Shown here piece after piece: positions 1 through 3,914 of a stretch of 5,148 nucleotides of DNA (the first letter of the stretch is position 1; each line of letters starts with the position of its first letter). This DNA is from Microcaldota archaeon (GTDB lineage: Archaea; Micrarchaeota; Micrarchaeia; Micrarchaeales; CABMGC01): positions 1 through 5,148 of the forward strand of contig JASHXR010000121.1 in assembly GCA_030043435.1 (NCBI GenBank), given 5' to 3'. Under the pieces are notes generated by a model. It was not told where the DNA came from, ran no database searches, and was given only the letters and a program-made list of their open reading frames with translations. Made by a program: the position numbers and the translations under genes.

Positions 1-174
1 AGCGACGTCGTAGAGTTCCTCTCCGGCCCGTTCAAGGGCTACAAGGCCAAGGTAATAAAGACTGACCAGTCGAAGGAGGAGATCACTGTAGAGCTTATGG
101 ACGTGGCGGTGCCGATACCAGTGACCACGAGGTCAAACATGGCGCGCGTCATTGAGAAGGCAGAGCAGGTGTAG
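1..174 (+). CDS. spt5: Transcription elongation factor Spt5 (NusG family), C-terminal KOW domain, 5'-truncated by window edge
   Basis: Frame 1 is open from the window edge to a TAG at 172-174 and gives 57 residues. It reads as the KOW domain that ends archaeal Spt5: an initial D-V-V-E-F strand, then the G-P-F-K-G-Y-K-A-K-V turn (residues 9-18), then E-E-I-T-V-E-L and the A-V-P-I-P-V-T segment. Archaeal Spt5 proteins are about 150 residues, with an N-terminal NGN domain that binds the RNA polymerase clamp together with Spt4. That domain would lie left of this window. The KOW domain is the part that contacts nascent RNA or the ribosome. The family assignment is supported by the next gene, uL11, which commonly follows spt5 in archaea. 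The 2-nt gap to uL11 implies one transcript, and the uL11 ribosome-binding site lies inside the last codons here. Nothing looks disrupted. Confidence 0.93.
   Translation, partial: SDVVEFLSGPFKGYKAKVIKTDQSKEEITVELMDVAVPIPVTTRSNMARVIEKAEQV
167..171 (+). promoter_or_regulatory. Shine-Dalgarno motif for uL11
   Basis: AGGTG lies in the last codons of spt5, 5 nt before the uL11 ATG. It is a good match to the archaeal anti-Shine-Dalgarno sequence, supports the start at 177, and suggests translational coupling across the 2-nt intergenic gap. Confidence 0.6.
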
Positions 175-176
175 CT

Positions 177-641
177 ATGGCAGAGGTAGTGATAAACGGA
201 CTGATAGAGGGAGGGAAGGCGACGGGAGGGGCGCCGTTCGGGCCGGCGCTGGGGCCGCTCGGGGTCAACGTCACGAGCATAATAGGCGAGATTAACGCGA
301 AGACGGCAGCGTTCGACGGCATCAAGGTGCCTGTCAAGGTGATAGTCGACACTGCGACGAAGTCCTTCAGGATAGAGGTAGGGGCGCCGCCGACTAGCGC
401 GCTCATACTGAAGGAGCTGGGGCTGCAGAAGGGGGCAGGGTCCAAGGAGGCTGTCGCAGGCAACATAACCATTGAGCAGGCGAGGAAGGTAGCGGAGGCG
501 AAGCAGTCCTCGCTCTACGGCGACGCGCGGTCGAGGCTGCTGCAGGTTCTCGGCACATGCAAGTCCATGAACATCACGTGCGAGTCGATGGATGCGAGGG
601 AGGCTATAGCGAAGATAAGGAGCGGCGAGCTCAAGGCCTGA
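177..641 (+). CDS. rpl11: Large subunit ribosomal protein uL11 (L11)
   Basis: A complete 154-residue protein, close to the usual archaeal L11 length of about 160. Function known from the family: it binds the GTPase-associated centre of 23S rRNA at the base of the stalk and helps recruit elongation factors. Residues 1-70 form the N-terminal domain, with the G-G-K-A-T entry and G-P-A-L-G-P-L-G-V-N at 22-31. Residues 71-83 (P-P-T-S-A-L-I-L-K-E-L-G-L) open the C-terminal RNA-binding domain, which ends around the G-T-C-K-S-M segment near residue 127. The proline-rich loop is unusual: residues 17-20 read G-G-A-P where archaeal L11 normally has P-G-P-P. The ATG start is supported by the AGGTG motif 5 nt upstream. 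The gene is coupled to spt5. Genes for L1 and L10, which often follow in archaea, are not present downstream; instead a new promoter and a membrane protein gene follow. Confidence 0.97.
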   Translation: MAEVVINGLIEGGKATGGAPFGPALGPLGVNVTSIIGEINAKTAAFDGIKVPVKVIVDTATKSFRIEVGAPPTSALILKELGLQKGAGSKEAVAGNITIEQARKVAEAKQSSLYGDARSRLLQVLGTCKSMNITCESMDAREAIAKIRSGELKA

Positions 642-708
642 GAGCCTGCGCATCGACAGCCACGCATAGGGCATGGGCAGCGGTAAACCCAAGTCAATGC
701 CAAGGGTC

Positions 709-724
709 GCAAAGCTTTTTAATT
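709..724 (+). promoter_or_regulatory. Archaeal BRE/TATA promoter for the membrane protein gene at 753
   Basis: The sequence GCAAAG-CTTTTTAATT fits the archaeal BRE (purine-rich, followed by A residues) plus a TATA box centred near 719. With the usual spacing of about 26 nt, transcription would begin near 745, leaving a leader of only about 8 nt before the ATG at 753. This excludes the in-frame TTG at 723, which lies inside the TATA box. The T-run could also help terminate the upstream spt5-rpl11 transcript, since archaeal terminators are T-rich. Inferred from sequence only. Confidence 0.65.
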
Positions 725-752
725 GGCAGCGTGCATTAGGTCTGGGTCGTAT

Positions 753-1181
753 ATGCCAAAGGGAAGGGAGGAGAGAGGGGCACAGCACAGGTCTGCCGTA
801 AACAAGCTCGCGTATGTCCTTGAGCTCATAGGCAGCTTCGTCTACATAATCGCCGCAATCTTCACCGTGGCCTCGTTCAGCGGACATGCGCCGCAGCCAG
901 GCCTTCTCGGCCTCGGCTCTGCATCCATATGGTTCCCGTTCTTCTATAGCGCAGCCATAGTAGGCACGGTCCTCCTCTTCATCGTCTCGTTCTCCAACCT
1001 GATGCACACCAGGTCGATATTGGCGCACAGGTACGGGCTCGCGGTGGCGGTACTGGCCGGGCTCGCGTGGATAGGGCTCGCCGCAGGCAGCGAGTTCCTC
1101 TCCATAATCGTGATATTCGGATTCGTGGCCTCGGTGGTGGGCGGCGCGTACGGCATGGTCGACCTTTTGGACAGGGAGTGA
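753..1181 (+). CDS. Hypothetical four-helix integral membrane protein
   Basis: A 142-residue protein of unrecognised family. The N-terminus is short and positively charged (K3, R5, R8, R13, K18). Four hydrophobic segments follow, at about residues 21-42, 59-80, 94-111 and 115-137, and the protein ends in a short acidic tail with the residues D-L-L-D-R-E. The loop between helices 1 and 2 (about 43-58) is Gly/Pro-rich. The loop between helices 2 and 3 carries N, H and R residues (82-93). By the positive-inside rule both termini are probably cytoplasmic. The ATG at 753 is preferred because the promoter TATA box overlaps the alternative upstream TTG at 723, and because the predicted transcript would begin only a few bases before 753. 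Codon use (AGG, ATA, CTC) matches the neighbours. It has its own promoter, so it is not simply part of the ribosomal operon. No catalytic motif is visible, and I do not assign a function. Confidence 0.85.
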   Translation: MPKGREERGAQHRSAVNKLAYVLELIGSFVYIIAAIFTVASFSGHAPQPGLLGLGSASIWFPFFYSAAIVGTVLLFIVSFSNLMHTRSILAHRYGLAVAVLAGLAWIGLAAGSEFLSIIVIFGFVASVVGGAYGMVDLLDRE

Positions 1182-1340
1182 CAGGCGCAGCCAGCGCGCC
1201 GTAGAAAGGGAAGGAGTCTGGTGTTGTCCTCATGCTCAGCGATGGCAAGACCATGAGTGGAATGCCAGCCCTGATTACAAAGGCCAAGCACGAGGACCAA
1301 GATAGCTGACAATGCGGGTCGTCAGTAATTCAGTAACGCA

Positions 1341-1377
1341 GCGCTTCCTCAGCTTACCCTCTCCTCTGAGGAGACGC
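1341..1377. terminator. Stem-loop in the convergent intergenic gap, possible bidirectional terminator
   Basis: The arms at 1341-1352 and 1366-1377 pair at 11 of 12 positions, counting one G-T wobble with one C/A mismatch, around a 13-nt loop. It lies 23 nt beyond the ahcY stop on the minus strand and about 160 nt beyond the membrane protein stop on the plus strand. Neither side is followed by a T-run, so it is not a textbook terminator. A 3'-UTR stabilising hairpin is equally possible. The rest of 1182-1399 shows no convincing gene. Confidence 0.3.
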
Positions 1378-1399
1378 ACTGCCTGCGAGAAGACGAGGG

Positions 1400-2650
1400 C
1401 TACGTGCCGTACCTCCACTGGCCCATGTACGCCTTCTGCTCCTTCGTGAGCTCGTCTATTCCTATGGACATGGCCTGGAGCTTCATCCTCGCTATCCTCT
1501 CATCAGTCTCGGGAGGTATCTCGAGCACGCGGGGCTCCAGCCTGCCCCTGTTCTTGGCGATGTGGACCGCGCCGAGCGCCTGGTTCGCGAAGCTCAGGTC
1601 CATGACCTCGCTGGGGTGGCCCTCGGCAGCGCCGAGGTTCACCAGCCTGCCGTCGGAGAGGAGGTAGATGCGCTTCCCGCCTGGGAGCGTGTACTCGTTC
1701 AGCTGGCGCCTCAGCTCCCGCGACGCCTTCGCCTTCTTCTTCAGCGTCCTCACGTCTATCTCGACATCGAAGTGGCCTATATTCGCGAGTATGGCGCCAT
1801 CCTTCATAGCCTGCATGTGCTCGTAAGTTATCACGTTTATGTCTCCTGTAGCAGTGACGAAGATGTCCCCCTTCCTCGCCGCGTCGGACATCTTCTGGAC
1901 CTCGAACCCGTCCATGACGGCCTCGAGCGACTTGAATGGATTTACCTCTGTGACGATGACCCTGGCGCCGAGGCCGTGCAGCCTCATCGCGATGCCCCTG
2001 CCGACCCATCCGTAGCCGGCCACTACTCCTACCTTGCCGCTCACCATGATGTTCGTTGCGCGTATTATGCCGTCGAGGCCGCTCTGGCCGCTGCCGTACC
2101 TGTTGTCGAAGAGGTACTTCGTGTAGGCGTTGTTCACAGCCATCACGGGATACCTGAGCACCTTCTCCTCCTCCATCGCCTTGAGGCGCACTATGCCCGT
2201 AGTGGTCTCCTCGGTGCCGCCTATCACCTTCATCTTCGGGTAGTCCTGGTGGACCATCGCGTGCATGTCTGCGCCGTCGTCCATTATTATCTCTGGGTCC
2301 AGCTTCAGCGCTGTCTTCATGTTCTCGTGGTACGCGTCGCCGTCCTGGCCCCTCCATGCATAGACCCGTATGGACTCGGCAGCTAGCGCTGCCGCTATGT
2401 CGTCCTGCGTGGAGAGCGGATTCCCTGCTACGAGGGCTATGTCTGCACCTGCGTCCTTTATCGCCCTGACGAGAACGCCAGTCTCCTTGGTTATGTGGAG
2501 CATCATCGCTACCCTGATGCCTTTCAGCGGCTTAGAGGCAGCGAGCTCCTTCCTGACTGCCATGAGCACTGGCATGTGCATCTCCGCCCACTCTAGCTGG
2601 CGCTTCCCCTCCTCGGCCAGCTTGATGTCCTTTATCTTGTATTCAGTCAT
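1400..2650 (-). CDS. ahcY: S-adenosyl-L-homocysteine hydrolase (adenosylhomocysteinase), archaeal type
   Basis: A complete 416-residue NAD-dependent enzyme that splits S-adenosylhomocysteine into adenosine and homocysteine, removing the product inhibitor of methyltransferases. Visible family landmarks, in order: H52-I-T in the substrate domain; N-P-L-S-T-Q-D-D at 77-84; D124-D125-G-A-D; E147-E148-T-T-T-G; K178 with F-D182-N183; the Rossmann loop G-Y-G-W-V-G-R-G at 212-219; E235 for the NAD ribose; N290-I-G-H293-F-D; and G-R-L-V-N-L-G with G-H345-P-S-E-V-M-D-L-S-F. The length, G-Y-G-W loop and tail fit the shorter archaeal/Thermotoga type rather than the 430-residue eukaryotic type. Conserved-position changes: N174 where Asp is usual before the catalytic Lys, and N237 in E-V-N-P where E-V-D-P is usual. 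In some methanogens the homologue prefers S-inosylhomocysteine, and sequence alone does not settle substrate preference. The gene follows eL41 on the same strand. Confidence 0.96.
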   Translation of the reverse strand: MTEYKIKDIKLAEEGKRQLEWAEMHMPVLMAVRKELAASKPLKGIRVAMMLHITKETGVLVRAIKDAGADIALVAGNPLSTQDDIAAALAAESIRVYAWRGQDGDAYHENMKTALKLDPEIIMDDGADMHAMVHQDYPKMKVIGGTEETTTGIVRLKAMEEEKVLRYPVMAVNNAYTKYLFDNRYGSGQSGLDGIIRATNIMVSGKVGVVAGYGWVGRGIAMRLHGLGARVIVTEVNPFKSLEAVMDGFEVQKMSDAARKGDIFVTATGDINVITYEHMQAMKDGAILANIGHFDVEIDVRTLKKKAKASRELRRQLNEYTLPGGKRIYLLSDGRLVNLGAAEGHPSEVMDLSFANQALGAVHIAKNRGRLEPRVLEIPPETDERIARMKLQAMSIGIDELTKEQKAYMGQWRYGT

Positions 2651-2660
2651 GGCAGCGCCT

Positions 2661-2674
2661 CTCCTCTTATATTA
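2661..2674 (-). promoter_or_regulatory. Upstream signals of ahcY: GAGGAG Shine-Dalgarno and TATA-like stretch
   Basis: Read on the minus strand, TAATATAA (2674-2667) is followed directly by GAGGAG (2666-2661), which lies 10 nt before the ahcY ATG. GAGGAG is a reasonable ribosome-binding site. The TATA-like box is centred only about 20 nt from the ATG, so a standard 26-nt spacing would start transcription inside the gene. Either ahcY is read from the eL41 promoter, or the A/T stretch is coincidental or non-standard. Confidence 0.4.
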
Positions 2675-2751
2675 CCGGTGCGGTTGCGGTGCTTGGCATA
2701 CGGAGCGCGGTTGTGGAGATGCAGGTAGGGGCCAGGCAAGATCGCCCATGC

Positions 2752-2865
2752 TCAGAGCTCTCCGACCCTCCTCTTCTGCGCCCTCTTTATCCTCCTTCTC
2801 CTCTTCTTGACCCACTTCCAGCGCATCCTTCCCTTCTTCTTCCACTTCCTAGGTATGCTTCCCAG
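2752..2865 (-). CDS. rpl41e: Ribosomal protein eL41 (L41e), very small basic peptide; start codon uncertain
   Basis: On the minus strand, the stretch from the ATG at 2826 to the TGA at 2754-2752 encodes 24 residues beginning M-R-W-K-W-V-K-K and continuing as a run of Arg and Lys. This is the length and character of eukaryotic eL41 (25 residues), a single basic helix embedded in rRNA at the subunit interface. Upstream in frame the sequence continues as [10 protein letters not shown] before that Met. From memory, this matches the N-terminal extension of thermococcal L41e, so translation probably begins earlier. No ATG, GTG or TTG stands immediately before the extension. The nearest candidates are ATA at 2856, CTG at 2865 (used here for the boundary) and GTG at 2916. 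Start options therefore give about 24, 34, 37 or 54 residues. The gene lies 101 nt upstream of ahcY on the same strand. The antisense plus-strand frame is open only because of this gene. Confidence 0.78.
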   Translation of the reverse strand: MGSIPRKWKKKGRMRWKWVKKRRRRIKRAQKRRVGEL

Positions 2866-2883
2866 ATTAACACCATTATGACT

Positions 2884-2928
2884 GCGCAGGCGACTGCGAC
2901 CTGCGGCGCTGCGCACCCGCCTGTGCGC
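2884..2928 (-). other. Strong GC-rich stem-loop in the likely eL41 leader
   Basis: Read on the minus strand, GCGCA (2928-2924) pairs with TGCGC (2888-2884), GGCG (2921-2918) with CGCC (2892-2889), and TGCG (2915-2912) with CGCA (2898-2895). That is 13 pairs, interrupted by a 2-nt bulge and a GG/GT internal loop, and closed by a 13-nt loop. It lies between the minus-strand TATA box near 2989 and the eL41 coding region, so it would sit in the 5' leader. It could be a regulatory leader, a small RNA, or only structure from high GC. If translation began at the GTG at 2916, part of it would be coding. Confidence 0.45.
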
Positions 2929-2976
2929 TACTCAGGCCAGCGAAGGCTCTTGTCGCCGCGTACTGATTTGATTATG

Positions 2977-3009
2977 CTGTATGTATTTATATTCCTTCCT
3001 TATATACAG
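2977..3009. promoter_or_regulatory. Divergent promoter region with imperfect dyad (eL41 minus, surface protein plus)
   Basis: This is the longest AT-rich patch in the window. On the plus strand, TTATATAC (3000-3006 core) is centred about 25 nt before the ATG at 3028, which predicts a leaderless transcript. A second box, TTTATAT (near 2987-2992), is also present. On the minus strand, AATATAAATA (about 2993-2984) is a good TATA box pointing to eL41, with predicted initiation near 2963. The ends form an inverted repeat, CTGTAT (2977-2982) and ATACAG (3004-3009), with 8 of 10 positions matching over the longer arms. It could bind a regulator or may simply reflect two back-to-back TATA boxes. Confidence 0.55.
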
Positions 3010-3027
3010 TATGTCAGGCGTGATGGA

Positions 3028-3804
3028 ATGGCTAGAAGCGTCTTGGCATACGTTGCGGTAGTAGTGCTGGTGGTCGTCGCGGTCATAGCGATCTACACGA
3101 TACTTAACAGCGCGCTCTTCTCCAGGATACCTACGCCAATCCAGACGACCGCGCATGGAACGACGACTGCGGCGAACCAGACCCCCAACCAGACGGTGAC
3201 CACAGCATCGGCAAACTATACGACCAGCGCATTGCCTGCAGACTGCTTCTCCCAGAATGCTACAGTGGCGATATACAACGGTAACTTCAGCACCGGGACC
3301 TTCGCCGGATGGAACACTACAGGCGTAGGCTTCGGTGCCGCACCGTCGAATATCATACATGACAACTCGAACGGCCTGTACTACGGGAGCCCGTGGACGG
3401 GATACAACGGCACCTTCTTCGCGACGACGTACACAGGCGGCACCACCGTCTCGATAGGGAACCTCACATCGGACAGTTTTGAGGTGACTGAGCCGTACCT
3501 CAACTTCAAGATCATCTCGCCGCAGGAGGCCACCCTCTACGTGGAGATACTGGAGAACGGCACGCCGTTCCTGGTCGACCACTACAACACGCTTAACGTC
3601 GCCAACGCGTCCACATTTGAGAACGCGTCCATACCCGTCGTCGCGCTCCTCTGCAAGACCATCAGCGTGAAGGTTGTGGCAGGCGTGGTGAGCGAGAGGC
3701 AGCCCACGCTCAACAAGTACATAGCGGTAGGGGACTTCTACATGGGCAAGGCATATGTAGAGACGCCGGGCATACTCGTGAACAGCACGCTCTCGTCTAG
3801 CTGA
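3028..3804 (+). CDS. Membrane-anchored, Ser/Thr/Asn-rich extracellular protein with carbohydrate-binding-like beta-sandwich
   Basis: A 258-residue protein. Residues 5-26 form one long hydrophobic helix after a short M-A-R start, acting as a signal anchor or an uncleaved signal peptide. Residues 33-70 are a Pro/Thr/Asn-rich linker. From about 80 on there is a beta-rich domain opened by N-G-N-F-S-T-G-T-F-A-G-W (84-95), a motif typical of galactose-binding-like or CBM-like domains of secreted bacterial and archaeal proteins. It continues with F-E-V-T-E-P-Y-L-N-F-K-I (151-162) and L-Y-V-E-I-L (170-175). There are twelve N-x-S/T sequons (N50, 54, 63, 77, 86, 96, 127, 145, 177, 193, 199, 252). The only two cysteines, C73 and C209, could form a disulfide. 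The start at 3028 is chosen because it opens the hydrophobic helix and lies about 25 nt from a TATA box; the upstream open frame is antisense to eL41. The ligand is unknown. The next gene, cysS, probably shares the transcript. Confidence 0.82.
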   Translation: MARSVLAYVAVVVLVVVAVIAIYTILNSALFSRIPTPIQTTAHGTTTAANQTPNQTVTTASANYTTSALPADCFSQNATVAIYNGNFSTGTFAGWNTTGVGFGAAPSNIIHDNSNGLYYGSPWTGYNGTFFATTYTGGTTVSIGNLTSDSFEVTEPYLNFKIISPQEATLYVEILENGTPFLVDHYNTLNVANASTFENASIPVVALLCKTISVKVVAGVVSERQPTLNKYIAVGDFYMGKAYVETPGILVNSTLSSS

Positions 3805-3833
3805 GTCGGGAAGTTGGGAGGTACCTGGACGTC

Positions 3834-3851
3834 ATGGCCGTATTGAGGTAG
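3834..3851 (+). other. Five-codon mini-ORF ahead of cysS
   Basis: ATG-GCC-GTA-TTG-AGG-TAG is preceded by a good Shine-Dalgarno match, GGGAGGT (3816-3822, 11-nt spacing). It ends 6 nt before the in-frame upstream cysS start candidate at 3858. It might be a coupling or leader element, or just chance. No conserved peptide can be claimed. Confidence 0.2.
3845..3849 (+). promoter_or_regulatory. Shine-Dalgarno motif supporting the alternative cysS start at 3858
   Basis: GAGGT lies 8 nt before the ATG at 3858, the best-placed ribosome-binding motif in this gap. The competing ATG at 3915 has only a weak AGGCGG (3899-3904) at 10 nt. No TATA-like box is seen between 3805 and 3914, so cysS is probably co-transcribed with the surface protein gene. 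Confidence 0.4.
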
Positions 3852-3914
3852 TGGAGGATGCGACAAGGCGAGGCGCGCACAGCGCCCGAAGGGAGCGCAG
3901 GCGGCCCGGGGTTC

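Noticed and set aside
1232..1309. Small plus-strand ORF of 25 codons (M-L-S-D-G-K-T-M...) in the convergent gap
   Set aside because: It has no promoter, its purine-rich motif is about 16 nt from the ATG (too far), and there is no recognisable family. It could be a decayed fragment but cannot be supported.
1503..2386. Long open frames on both strands overlapping ahcY
   Set aside because: They are Arg/Gly/His-rich or low-complexity translations, typical shadows of a GC-rich gene; the ahcY frame has full family motifs.
2866..2963. Possible tRNA or C/D or H/ACA RNA in the structured leader
   Set aside because: There is no T-loop consensus or cloverleaf and no paired C and D boxes or ACA box; only the single stem-loop is supported.
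2689..3027. Open plus-strand extension upstream of the surface protein start
   Set aside because: The frame is antisense to eL41, rich in Pro/Leu/Ser from reading Lys/Arg codons backwards, and lies upstream of the TATA box and hydrophobic signal anchor.
2692..3052. An 11-bp direct repeat, CTTGGCATACG, at 2692-2702 and 3042-3052
   Set aside because: A few repeats of this length are expected by chance in a window of this size, and the second copy is coding.
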